From JAKFWI01 sp031398975 (lineage in GTDB: Bacteria > Pseudomonadota > Alphaproteobacteria > Caulobacterales > Aquidulcibacteraceae): 20,874 bases of DNA. Location of the stretch: NCBI GenBank assembly GCA_031398975.1, contig JANNOI010000023.1:1-20874 (forward strand), in the 5' to 3' direction. The position numbers and the translations under genes are program-made. Below, in pieces: positions 7,241 to 14,770 of the stretch. Position 1 is the stretch's first letter. Each line of letters opens with the position of its first letter. The notes below the pieces were generated by a model, which saw only the letters and a program-made list of their open reading frames with translations, searched no databases and was not told the origin of the DNA.

Positions 7241-7269
7241 AAACTAGTCTGACTAGTCGGTTTGGTCAA
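7241..7269 (-). promoter_or_regulatory. Putative promoter and operator of the toxin-antitoxin module
   Basis: Minus-strand TTGACC (7269-7264) and TAGTTT (7246-7241) have a 17-bp spacer. Two copies of ACTAGTC (plus strand 7243-7249 and 7252-7258) with palindromic ACTAGT cores lie between and over the -10, where a Phd-type repressor would bind. The expected transcript start falls on or next to the antitoxin ATG. The promoter overlaps the rimM stop codon. Inferred from sequence only. Confidence 0.5.
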
Positions 7270-7759
7270 GGCGGGGCGGGATGGCGCGGACGATGCGAGC
7301 GGGGAGGTCGACCTCGGGAATGACGGCTTTGGTGAAGGGAAGATGGAGGCTTTCGCCGTCGGGCGCACGCACCTCCAGGATGTCTCCCGCGCCGAAATCG
7401 TGCACCGCGGCGATCTCCCCGAGCAGCGCCCCGTCCGGCCCCTCCACCCGGCACCCGATCAGGTCCACGACGTAGAATTCGTCCTCCGCCGGGGCCGGGA
7501 AGGCGTCCCGCGGCGCGTAGAGGCCTGCTCCGCGCAGCGCTTCGGCGTGGGTGCGGTCGGTGCTTTCCGGCGCCGTGAGGGCGAAGCCCGCCTTCAGCGG
7601 CCGCCAGCGCCGGGGCGTCAGCAGGATTCGGCCGTTTTCGTCCAGCAGCGGGCCGTAGCGGAACGCGTCTTCTGGCTCCCCTGTGAAGCTGCGCACCGCC
7701 ACCTCGCCGCGCACGCCGTGCGCGCCCAGCGCGGCGGCCACCAGCACCAGGCCGCGCAC
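7253..7759 (-). CDS. rimM: Ribosome maturation factor RimM (168 aa)
   Basis: RimM assists assembly of the 30S head through protein S19. The N-terminal RimM domain is seen in LVAAALGAHGVRGEVAVRSF, and the C-terminal PRC-barrel in EDEFYVVDLIGCRVEGPDG and GAGDILEVRAPDGESLHLPF, followed by a conserved IPEVDLPARIVRAIPP end. The start is uncertain. GTG 7759 gives a family-like N-terminus and leaves 25 bp after rpsP. An upstream GTG at 7825 would add a Pro/Arg-rich 22-residue leader inside the rpsP 3' end, which I think is a shadow of that gene. Neither has a clear Shine-Dalgarno sequence. Confidence 0.92.
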   Translation of the reverse strand: MRGLVLVAAALGAHGVRGEVAVRSFTGEPEDAFRYGPLLDENGRILLTPRRWRPLKAGFALTAPESTDRTHAEALRGAGLYAPRDAFPAPAEDEFYVVDLIGCRVEGPDGALLGEIAAVHDFGAGDILEVRAPDGESLHLPFTKAVIPEVDLPARIVRAIPPRLDQTD

Positions 7760-7784
7760 GGTATCCGGCGGCGGCTTGGCCAGC

Positions 7785-8132
7785 TTATTCGGTCGCCGGC
7801 GCGGCGGCGGCCTTGGCGGCCGCACGCTCGGTCATTTTCTTGCCGGGGGCAGCCTTGGCGGGGTTGGAGCGGGCGGCCCGCGTCTTAAGGCCGGCCTGGT
7901 CCAGGAAACGCAGCACCCGGTCCGTCGGCTGGGCGCCCTTGGACAGCCAGTCCTGGATGCGCTCCACCTTCAAGATCACGCGCTTGGGATCCTCGCTCGG
8001 CAAGATCGGATTGTAGCTGCCCACCTTTTCGATGAACCGCCCGTCCCGGGGGGAGCGGCCGTCGGCGATCACGATCTGGTAGAACGGCTTCTTCTTGGCC
8101 CCGCCGCGGGCGAGCCGGATTTTCAAAGACAC
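7785..8132 (-). CDS. rpsP: 30S ribosomal protein S16 (115 aa)
   Basis: S16 is an early assembly protein of the 30S body. It begins MSLKIRLARGGAKKKPFYQI at a GTG codon (8132), with GAAGGAAG about eight bases upstream. The conserved core continues with SPRDGRFIEKVGSYNP and RIQDWLSKGAQPTDRV. A C-terminal extension of about 30 residues, rich in Ala and Lys (residues 84-115), makes it longer than the 82-residue E. coli protein, which is usual in alphaproteobacteria. It follows ffh by 56 bp and precedes rimM. Confidence 0.97.
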   Translation of the reverse strand: MSLKIRLARGGAKKKPFYQIVIADGRSPRDGRFIEKVGSYNPILPSEDPKRVILKVERIQDWLSKGAQPTDRVLRFLDQAGLKTRAARSNPAKAAPGKKMTERAAAKAAAAPATE

Positions 8133-8166
8133 TGGTTTCTTCCTTCTTCAGTCAAAAGATGGGTGG

Positions 8167-8180
8167 AGCGCTGACGCGCT
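8167..8180 (-). other. Small hairpin between ffh and rpsP
   Basis: AGCGC and GCGCT form a perfect 5-bp stem with a 4-base loop in the 56-bp gap, followed on the minus strand by a TTTT about 10 bases later and then the rpsP ribosome-binding site. It could be a processing or attenuation signal, but a 5-bp stem is weak evidence. Confidence 0.25.
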
Positions 8181-8188
8181 TTGGCGGG

Positions 8189-9679
8189 TTATTTCTTCCG
8201 TTGCCCGCCGGGCAGGCCCGGCAGGGCGCCTGCGCCAGGCATTGGCGATTTGGGCAGGCCCGGCAGACCTGGCAGGCCCTGGCCCGCGGCCAGCGCTTTC
8301 GGGGCGGGGCCGTTGGGCAGGCCGCGAAAGCCCCCGCCGCCCCCGCCGAGGGCGGCCATTAGCCCGCCCATTTTGCCCTTGCCGATCTGCTTGACCATGT
8401 CGGCCATGCCGCGATGCATTTTCAGCACCTTGTTCACTTCCTGCACCTGCACGCCCGCGCCTAAAGCGATGCGCTTGCGGCGGGACGCGTTCAGGATGTC
8501 GGGCTTTTTGCGCTCGGCCTTGGTCATGGCGCGGATCACGGCGATCTGGCGGCGCACCTGGAGATCGTCGAGATTGGCGTCCGCCATCTCTTTTTTCATC
8601 TTTTGCACGCCCGGCAGCATGCCCATCACGCCCTTCAGCCCGCCCATGGAGAGCAATTGGGAAAGCTGGCCGGCCATGTCGTCGAGGTCGAACTGGCCCT
8701 TGGCCAGCTTGGCGGCCATCTTTTCGGCGTCCGCCTGATCCACGGCCTGGGAAGCGCGCTCCACCAGCCCCACGACGTCGCCCTGGCCGAGGATGCGCCC
8801 CGCCACGCGGCGCGCGTCGAACGGCTCCAGCCCCTCGATCTTTTCGGACACGCCCAGGAATTTGATCGCGAGCCCTGTCACCGCGCGCATGGAAAGGGCC
8901 GCCCCCCCGCGCCCGTCGCCGTCGGCGCGGGTCAGCACCAGGCCGGTCAGGGGCAGACGCGCATGGAAGCGTTTGGCGGTCTCGACCGCGTCTTGGCCGG
9001 TCAGGCTGTCGGCCACCAGGAGCACTTCGCGCGGCCGGGCGATGGCGGTGATCTCGCCCGCCTCCGCCATCATCTGCTCATCGATCGTGGTGCGCCCGGC
9101 GGTATCGAGGATCAGCACATCCTGGCCGCCGAGGCGGGCCGCCTGCAGGGCGCGCCGGGCGATATCGGGCGGGGTCTGGCCCGGGACGATGGGCAGCACG
9201 TCCACCCCCGCGGCCTTGCCCAGCACGGCGAGCTGCTCCATCGCCGCCGGCCGGCGCACGTCGAGCGAGGCCAGCAGCACGCGCTTTTTTTCCAGCGTAC
9301 GCAGGCGCAGGGCGAGCTTGGCGGTGGTGGTGGTCTTGCCCGAGCCCTGCAGGCCCGCCATTACGATCACGTTCGGGGGTTCGCCCTCGATGCGCAGGCC
9401 CTCGGGCGGGCCGTCCCCGCCCAGCATCTCCACCAGATGGTCGTGCACGATCTTGACGATCATCTGGCCGGGCTTCACCGACCGGATCACCGCCTCGCCG
9501 ACCGCCTCTTCCTTCACCTTGGCGATGAAATCCTTCACCACCGGCAGCGCCACGTCCGCCTCCAGCAGCGCCACCCGGATCTCGCGCAGGCCCGCCTCGA
9601 CGTCGGCGGCCGAAAGCGCGCCGCGCCCGGTCAGCTGGTCGAACACGCCGCTCAGGCGCTCGGTGAGCGCTTCGAACAT
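8189..9679 (-). CDS. ffh: Signal recognition particle protein Ffh (496 aa)
   Basis: Ffh binds hydrophobic signal sequences emerging from the ribosome and hands them to FtsY. The N domain starts MFEALTERLSGVFDQL. The G domain has P-loop GLQGSGKT (109-116), DTAGR (192-196) and TRADG (250-254). The Met-rich M domain (about 325-440) binds SRP RNA and signal peptides and includes SRRKRIALGAGVQVQEVNK. A C-terminal Gly/Leu/Pro tail (GQGLPGLPGLPK, GALPGLPGGQRKK) is long, as in many alphaproteobacteria. ATG 9679 has GGAG seven bases upstream. It heads the ribosomal operon. The SRP RNA gene is not in this window. Confidence 0.98.
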   Translation of the reverse strand: MFEALTERLSGVFDQLTGRGALSAADVEAGLREIRVALLEADVALPVVKDFIAKVKEEAVGEAVIRSVKPGQMIVKIVHDHLVEMLGGDGPPEGLRIEGEPPNVIVMAGLQGSGKTTTTAKLALRLRTLEKKRVLLASLDVRRPAAMEQLAVLGKAAGVDVLPIVPGQTPPDIARRALQAARLGGQDVLILDTAGRTTIDEQMMAEAGEITAIARPREVLLVADSLTGQDAVETAKRFHARLPLTGLVLTRADGDGRGGAALSMRAVTGLAIKFLGVSEKIEGLEPFDARRVAGRILGQGDVVGLVERASQAVDQADAEKMAAKLAKGQFDLDDMAGQLSQLLSMGGLKGVMGMLPGVQKMKKEMADANLDDLQVRRQIAVIRAMTKAERKKPDILNASRRKRIALGAGVQVQEVNKVLKMHRGMADMVKQIGKGKMGGLMAALGGGGGGFRGLPNGPAPKALAAGQGLPGLPGLPKSPMPGAGALPGLPGGQRKK

Positions 9680-9726
9680 GGCCTATCTCCGTCTCCGCGC
9701 CATACCCGCCGGAGCCATAACGCATT

Positions 9727-9762
9727 AAGCCCCGCCGGACGACAGCGTCGGGCGGGGGGCTT
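9727..9762 (-). other. Inverted repeat in the predicted ffh leader
   Basis: AAGCCCC (9727-9733) pairs with GGGGCTT (9756-9762), and an inner GACG pairs with CGTC around an ACAG loop, with a GCC/GGC pair and a small bulge between. It would form a strong hairpin about 50 nt upstream of the ffh ATG. No U-run follows on either strand, so it is not an obvious terminator. It could affect leader folding or mRNA stability. Confidence 0.4.
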
Positions 9763-9837
9763 CGCCGGCCCGCGCCGCCCTTGCGGCGGCTGGAGGGGCC
9801 AAGTCGAAGCGATTGCTTCCACAGGGGAGCGTTGTTT

Positions 9838-9866
9838 TTGCTAGTCCGGCGAACAGGGCGCGTCAA
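9838..9866 (-). promoter_or_regulatory. Putative promoter of the ffh-rpsP-rimM operon
   Basis: Minus-strand TTGACG (9866-9861) and TAGCAA (9843-9838) are separated by 17 bp. The transcript would start near 9831 and carry a leader of about 150 nt before ffh. The -35 is good and the -10 weak (3 of 6). Confidence 0.45.
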
Positions 9867-9966
9867 TCGGCGGTTCAAGGGATGGCCGGCCGGCAGCACG
9901 GCGTGCGGGTTAAGGCTCGCGCAACGCGCGGTGTTCTAAGGTGGCGGCTAGGAACGGATTTCCCGG

Positions 9967-11778
9967 ATGCGCCTGCCCCGATTCAATGACGCCCTGACCG
10001 CGGCCGCGGCCCGCTCGCGCGCCAAGAGTTCGGTCTGGCGGGCTTGGCAGGCCGGCCTGTTCGGCCTTGCGGGGGCGCTGGCTCTTCAATCCGCGCTCAT
10101 GGCGGCGATCTGGCTTGCGTTCCTGTTCGCTTGCATCCGGTTCGAGCGCCACCGGGCCGACCGCTACATCGCTACCCAGCCGGGCCCCGAGCGGGCCCGC
10201 GCGCGGACGGGCTTCGTGCAAGCCAGCGTGGCGACCGCCATGGTGCTCAATCTGTGGCCGCTCGCGATCGCGGCTCTGGGCGGCGGGGAAGGCCAGATGG
10301 CGGCGGCGCTGATCGTGGCGAGCGCGGTGATCAACACGGTGATCCTCCATTCGGAGGATCGGCTGCTGCTGAGCTTGCGGGCGGGACCGTATGTGGTCGT
10401 CCTGATTGCGTTGCCGCTGCTCCAGGGCGCGCAGGGGCCGCTTCAACCTATTGACTACGCAGCATTTTGTGTGGCGGTCGTCAGTTTCGTGTTCACCGTG
10501 TGGAAAACCCTGGCCGCGGTGACGCGCCAGCGTACGGAGGCGCTCGAGGCGCGCGCAGCCGCCGAGCAGGGCCGCGCCGAGGCCGAAGCGCGACGGCTGG
10601 AGGCGGAGGCGGCCGGGCGCGCCAAATCGCACTTTCTGGCCACGATGAGCCACGAATTGCGCACCCCGCTGAACGCGGTGATCGGCTATGCCGAAATCCT
10701 GCAGGAGGATCTCGAGCATGAGGGCCGCGACCGCTCCGCCAAGGACGCGCTGAAAATCCAGGCGGCCGCGCGCAACCTGTTGGGGCTGATCGACCAGGTG
10801 CTCGACCTGTCGAAGATCGAGTCCGGGGAAATGGCGCTGGACGTGGGCGAGGTGGACGCAGCGCTCCTGATCGAGGAGGCGATGGCCCAGGCCGCCCCTG
10901 CCGCGAGCGCCAAGGGCGTGGCGCTTCGCTATGAGGCGCTCAGCGCGTTGGGAACGATCTCGACGGACGTCATAAAGCTGCGCACCTGCCTGCTGCACCT
11001 GCTGACCAACGCCTGCAAATTCACCGCCACGGGCGAGATCGTCGTGCGCGCGCGCCGGACCGCGGAAGGCGGGCAGGCGTGGCTCGCCATCAGCGTGACC
11101 GATACCGGGCCCGGCATGACCAAGGCTCAGACGGCGGACCTGTTCCGCCCGTTCGCCCAGGTCGACCCCTCCCACACCCGCGCGAATGCGGGCGCGGGCC
11201 TCGGCCTCGCGGTCACTCGCAAGCTGATCCAATTGCTGGGCGGGGAGGTGCTCGTGGACAGCGCGCCGGGCGCGGGATCGACGTTCACGCTGCGCGCGCC
11301 GACGCGCCGCTTCGTGGAGCCCGCTGAGGACCCGGCGACCCAGGACCCCGCGACCCAGGCGGTCGACGTGCTGGTCATCGACGATGACAGCGCCACCCTC
11401 GAACTGGTCGCGCGCGCGGCCGAGCGCATCGGCCTCACCAGCCAGGGCGCGGCGACGATGGAGCAGGGCTGGGCGGCGGCCTGCATGCTGAAGCCCGCGC
11501 TGATCGTGCTCGATATCGTATTCCCGGACGGGGAGGGCTGGGCGCTGCTCAAGCGGGTGCGCCGTGATCCGGCGCTCGCCGATACGCCGGTGATCGTGCT
11601 AAGCGTAGGCGAACACCGCGCGCGCGCCGCGGCCGAAGGAGCGGCGCTGTTTCTGCAAAAGCCCGCCGGGCGGGACGCGCTCTGCTCGGCCATGGCGCGG
11701 CTGGCGACGGCCGCCGGCGGCCCGGGCGAGGCCCGCCGCCCCAGCGCCGGCCCCGCCCCCCTCGGCGCGGTGGCCTGA
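9967..11778 (+). CDS. Membrane-bound hybrid histidine kinase with C-terminal receiver domain (603 aa)
   Basis: The N-terminal about 185 residues contain five or so hydrophobic segments and no recognisable sensor domain. A charged Ala/Glu/Arg helical linker follows (about 188-220). The HisKA dimerisation helix has FLATMSHELRTPLNAVIGYA with phospho-acceptor H229. The ATPase domain shows LLTNACKFT (N box), DTGPGM (G1) and GAGLGLAVTRKL (G2). A receiver domain (about 467-585) has the acidic pocket IDDD, phospho-acceptor D516 (LDIVFPDG) and the conserved Lys in LQKPAG. No partner regulator gene or DNA-binding domain is nearby, so signal and output are unknown. It is convergent with kup, with two bases between stop codons. 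The Shine-Dalgarno signal is weak. Confidence 0.93.
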   Translation: MRLPRFNDALTAAAARSRAKSSVWRAWQAGLFGLAGALALQSALMAAIWLAFLFACIRFERHRADRYIATQPGPERARARTGFVQASVATAMVLNLWPLAIAALGGGEGQMAAALIVASAVINTVILHSEDRLLLSLRAGPYVVVLIALPLLQGAQGPLQPIDYAAFCVAVVSFVFTVWKTLAAVTRQRTEALEARAAAEQGRAEAEARRLEAEAAGRAKSHFLATMSHELRTPLNAVIGYAEILQEDLEHEGRDRSAKDALKIQAAARNLLGLIDQVLDLSKIESGEMALDVGEVDAALLIEEAMAQAAPAASAKGVALRYEALSALGTISTDVIKLRTCLLHLLTNACKFTATGEIVVRARRTAEGGQAWLAISVTDTGPGMTKAQTADLFRPFAQVDPSHTRANAGAGLGLAVTRKLIQLLGGEVLVDSAPGAGSTFTLRAPTRRFVEPAEDPATQDPATQAVDVLVIDDDSATLELVARAAERIGLTSQGAATMEQGWAAACMLKPALIVLDIVFPDGEGWALLKRVRRDPALADTPVIVLSVGEHRARAAAEGAALFLQKPAGRDALCSAMARLATAAGGPGEARRPSAGPAPLGAVA

Positions 11779-11780
11779 AG

Positions 11781-13736
11781 TCAGACCACCACCTGATTGC
11801 CCAGCTCGACCGCGCGCCCCGAGGGGATGTGGAAGAAGTCGGTGGCGTTGGTGCTGTTGCGGGCCAGGAAGATGAACAGATGGTCCTGCCAGAGCGGCAT
11901 GCCGGACTTTTCGCTCGGCACAACGGTGCGCCGGCTGAGGAAGAAGCTCGTCTTCATGATGTCGAACTTCAGGCCCTGCTTGCGGCTCGCGGTCAGCGCC
12001 TTGACGACGTTGGGGGTCTCCATAAAGCCAAACCGGAGCGTCACGCGCTTCACGTCGGGCAGGTAATCCTCGATCTTGACCCGCTCGGCCTCCGGCACCC
12101 GCGGCGTCTGGGCGGTCTTGACCGTCAGAATGATGATCTGGTCGTGCAGCACCTGGTTGTGCTTCAGATTGTGCAGCAGCGCGGCGGGGGCGGCCTCGGG
12201 GTCGGAGGTGAGGAAGATCGCGGTGCCCCGCACCCGGGTGGGGGGGTGGACGGCGAGGGTCTCGAACAGCTTGCTGAGCGGCTCGTCCCGCCGGGTCGTT
12301 TCGGACAGGATGCGGGTGCCGCGCGCCCACGTCCACATCACGATCACGAGCCCCGCCGCCAGCAGCAGCGGCACGAACCCCCCGCTCCACACTTTCAGCA
12401 GGTTGGAGGCGAGGAAAATCCCCTCGATCAGCACGAAAGGCGAGCACACCAGGATGGCGAGCCACAGCGGCTGGCGCCACAGCCGCCAGATGCACACGAA
12501 TGCGAGCAGCGTTGAAACGATCATCGTCCCGGTCACGGCGATGCCATAGGCCCCGGCCAGGCGGCTCGAGGATCCGAACGCGAGCGTCAGGATCAGCACT
12601 CCGGCCAGGAGGGCGAGGTTCACCTGAGGCATGAAAATCTGGCCGGCCTGGGTCTCCGATGTGCGCCGGATCTCCAGCCGCGGCAGCAGGCCCAGCTGGA
12701 TCGCCTGCTGCGTCAGCGAGAACGCGCCCGTGATCACCGCCTGGCTGGCAATCACGGTGGCCACCGCCGCCAGCAGCACCAGCGGCAGGCGCAGCATGTC
12801 CGGCGCCATCAGGAAGAACGGGTTGGCGATCGCCTCGGGATGGGCAAGCACGAGCGCGCCCTGGCCGAAATAATTCAGCGTCAGGCAGGGCAGCACCAAA
12901 GCGAGCCAGGCCGCGTTGATAGGCTTGCGCCCGAAATGGCCCATGTCCGCGTAAAGCGCCTCCGCCCCCGTCACAGCCAGAAACACCGAGCCCAGCACCA
13001 CAAAGCCCAGGCCCGCGTGCTGCATCAGGAAGGCTACCGCCGGGACCGGCGAAATCGCGCTGAGAATGCCCGGATCGTCGCTGATATGGTACAGGCCCAA
13101 AAGCCCGATCACCAGAAACCAGACCAGTGTGATCGGCCCGAACCAGGCCCCCATCACGCCCGTGCCCCGGCTCTGCACTGCAAACAGCCCCAGCAGCACG
13201 CCCACCCCGATCGGCAGGATCCAGGGGTCGATCCGGCCCTTCAGCCCGTCCACGGAGCCCAAGCCCTCCACCGCTGAAAGCACCGAGATGGCCGGCGTGA
13301 TCAGCGCGTCGCCGTAAAACAGCGCCGCCCCCAGCGCGCCCAGTAGGAATACGTAGCCGGTGCGCCGCCCGATCGCCTTCTCCGCCAGCGCCATCAGCGA
13401 AACCGTGCCGCCCTCGCCCTTATTGTCCAGGCGCATGAGGAACAGCACGTATTTGATCGTCACGATCAGGATCAGCGCCCAGAAGATCAGCGACACCACG
13501 CCGATCACCTCCGCCCGCGTCGGGGGCGCGCCGTCGGCCACGTGCAGCAGGCTTTCTTTCAGCGCATAGAGCGGGCTGGTGCCGATATCGCCGTAGACGA
13601 CGCCGACGGAGCCCAGCGTGAGCCTCCAAAAGCCGCTGCGCCCGAGATGGGAGGCCCCCGGCGCGCCGGGGGCTGCGCCGACGCCGGGATGTCGGGGAAT
13701 GGGGCCGCCGGGCTGCGGCGCTCCGGCCTCCGCCAT
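11781..13736 (-). CDS. kup: Low-affinity potassium transport protein Kup (651 aa)
   Basis: Kup is a KUP/HAK/KT-family K+:H+ symporter of the inner membrane. The family signature GVVYGDIGTSPLYALKES is at about residues 45-62. About 12 membrane helices follow, with GGTVSLMALAEKA, FYGDALITPAISVLSAVEG and AVTGAEALYADMGHFG. A cytoplasmic C-terminal domain of about 200 residues ends the protein (HPPTRVRGTAIFLT, FFLSRRTVVPSEKSGMPLW). I chose ATG 13736 because AAGGATGGA lies just upstream; the frame also opens 36 bases earlier at a TTG. The Gly/Pro-rich first 35 residues are not conserved. It stands apart from its neighbours, 149 bp after the hydrolase stop. Confidence 0.95.
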   Translation of the reverse strand: MAEAGAPQPGGPIPRHPGVGAAPGAPGASHLGRSGFWRLTLGSVGVVYGDIGTSPLYALKESLLHVADGAPPTRAEVIGVVSLIFWALILIVTIKYVLFLMRLDNKGEGGTVSLMALAEKAIGRRTGYVFLLGALGAALFYGDALITPAISVLSAVEGLGSVDGLKGRIDPWILPIGVGVLLGLFAVQSRGTGVMGAWFGPITLVWFLVIGLLGLYHISDDPGILSAISPVPAVAFLMQHAGLGFVVLGSVFLAVTGAEALYADMGHFGRKPINAAWLALVLPCLTLNYFGQGALVLAHPEAIANPFFLMAPDMLRLPLVLLAAVATVIASQAVITGAFSLTQQAIQLGLLPRLEIRRTSETQAGQIFMPQVNLALLAGVLILTLAFGSSSRLAGAYGIAVTGTMIVSTLLAFVCIWRLWRQPLWLAILVCSPFVLIEGIFLASNLLKVWSGGFVPLLLAAGLVIVMWTWARGTRILSETTRRDEPLSKLFETLAVHPPTRVRGTAIFLTSDPEAAPAALLHNLKHNQVLHDQIIILTVKTAQTPRVPEAERVKIEDYLPDVKRVTLRFGFMETPNVVKALTASRKQGLKFDIMKTSFFLSRRTVVPSEKSGMPLWQDHLFIFLARNSTNATDFFHIPSGRAVELGNQVVV

Positions 13737-13820
13737 GATCGATCCATCCTTGCGCAGCGGGCCGCGCGCCAAGCCGGCCCTCGGCGACAGCGGCGGGCAT
13801 TAGCCGGTTTCGCGGGGCCT

Positions 13821-13833
13821 CGCAATGATTGCG
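13821..13833. repeat. 13-bp palindrome upstream of kup
   Basis: CGCAAT-G-ATTGCG is a perfect inverted repeat with a single central base, in the 149-bp gap between the hydrolase stop and the kup start. On the minus strand a weak TTGCGA-17 bp-TAATGC promoter-like pair begins in its right arm. It might be an operator, or simply a chance palindrome. Confidence 0.35.
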
Positions 13834-13885
13834 CCGATATTGCTGAGAGCGGGGCTCAAAACCCGCGACCGCGCGAGGGGCTGGC

Positions 13886-14725
13886 CTAGCCCGCCGCCGC
13901 ACGCCAGGGCAGCAGGCTGAGCCGCACGGCGCGCCGCTTGGGCTTGCGCTCCAGGCTGGGTTTGAGCCCCTGCGCCTCCAGCCAGTCGAGCGTCAGCTGC
14001 GCCACTTCCGGCCATTCGGGCTCGCCCACCAGCCAATGGCTCATCGCCTCGAATTCGTGAAACTGGGCTTTGCCGTCGGGGAAGCGGGTGGCGATCCGGC
14101 GCACGGTGCCGGGAGGGTTGACGCGGTCCCGCCCGCCAGCGAGCGCCAGCACGGGCGCGGAAATCTTGAACGCGGGGGCGGCGGAATTCATGTTGGGGTC
14201 CAGCCACCATTGCACCGTCTCGAAGATGGCGCGCCCCGATTCCGGCACGAACCGCGCGAACGCCCGCCGCGCATCCTCGCGCGACATTCGGTCGAGCGTG
14301 GTGCGCCGGGCCACCGGAAAGTCGGGCGCGACGGGCCGGCGGCGGAAATCGCCCAGCAGGGAGACGCCGAAGGCGTTGGCGTGCTCGTCCAGCGTCGTCG
14401 CCATCACCCCCCAGGGAGCGGAGGGGGCCAAAAGGACAAGGGCGGCCACCGGCGTGCGCGCCGCCGCGAGCTGGACGATCAGCCCGCCCATCGAATGGCC
14501 TACGAGCACCGGCGGCGCCGCGAGATCGGCCACATACTCGCTGAGCGCGGCCGCATAATCGCGCACCCCGGTCTGCGCCAGAACCTCGAGATCGGCCCCG
14601 CGCTCGTGGCCGGGAAGGTTCGGCGCATGGGTCTCGAAGCCCGCGGCCTCGAAAGGCGCGCGAAAACCGTCGAACGCCCAGCCGCCGCAAAAAGCGCCGT
14701 GCACGAACACCATCGGCGTCGTCAA
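13886..14725 (-). CDS. Alpha/beta-fold hydrolase (279 aa)
   Basis: This is a serine hydrolase of the alpha/beta fold. An oxyanion-hole HG (VFVHGAFCGGWAF) is near the N-terminus, and the nucleophile elbow GHSMGG places Ser at residue 78. A late acid residue lies in LALAGGRDRVNPP, and the likely catalytic His is in EAMSHWLVGEPEW. The substrate is unknown; the family includes esterases and lactonases. The frame's first start is TTG 14725, with AGGGG eight bases upstream. An ATG at 14713 lacks a Shine-Dalgarno sequence, so TTG is preferred, with modest certainty. The C-terminus is Lys/Arg-rich (PSLERKPKRRAVRL). Confidence 0.88.
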   Translation of the reverse strand: MTTPMVFVHGAFCGGWAFDGFRAPFEAAGFETHAPNLPGHERGADLEVLAQTGVRDYAAALSEYVADLAAPPVLVGHSMGGLIVQLAAARTPVAALVLLAPSAPWGVMATTLDEHANAFGVSLLGDFRRRPVAPDFPVARRTTLDRMSREDARRAFARFVPESGRAIFETVQWWLDPNMNSAAPAFKISAPVLALAGGRDRVNPPGTVRRIATRFPDGKAQFHEFEAMSHWLVGEPEWPEVAQLTLDWLEAQGLKPSLERKPKRRAVRLSLLPWRAAAG

Positions 14726-14770
14726 ATCATCAGCCCCTGAACGTTTGAGAATATCCCGATCGCGCTGGCC

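Noticed and set aside
8603..9844. 413-codon plus-strand open frame opposite ffh
   Set aside because: It mirrors the codon bias of ffh and has no recognisable motif.
9680..9966. SRP RNA (4.5S) gene near ffh
   Set aside because: I looked for the conserved GGAA-tetraloop and internal-loop sequence of SRP RNA in the gap and found none on either strand.
9910..11232. 440-codon minus-strand open frame opposite the histidine kinase
   Set aside because: Low-complexity Arg/His/Gln-rich translation; the plus strand carries complete kinase motifs.
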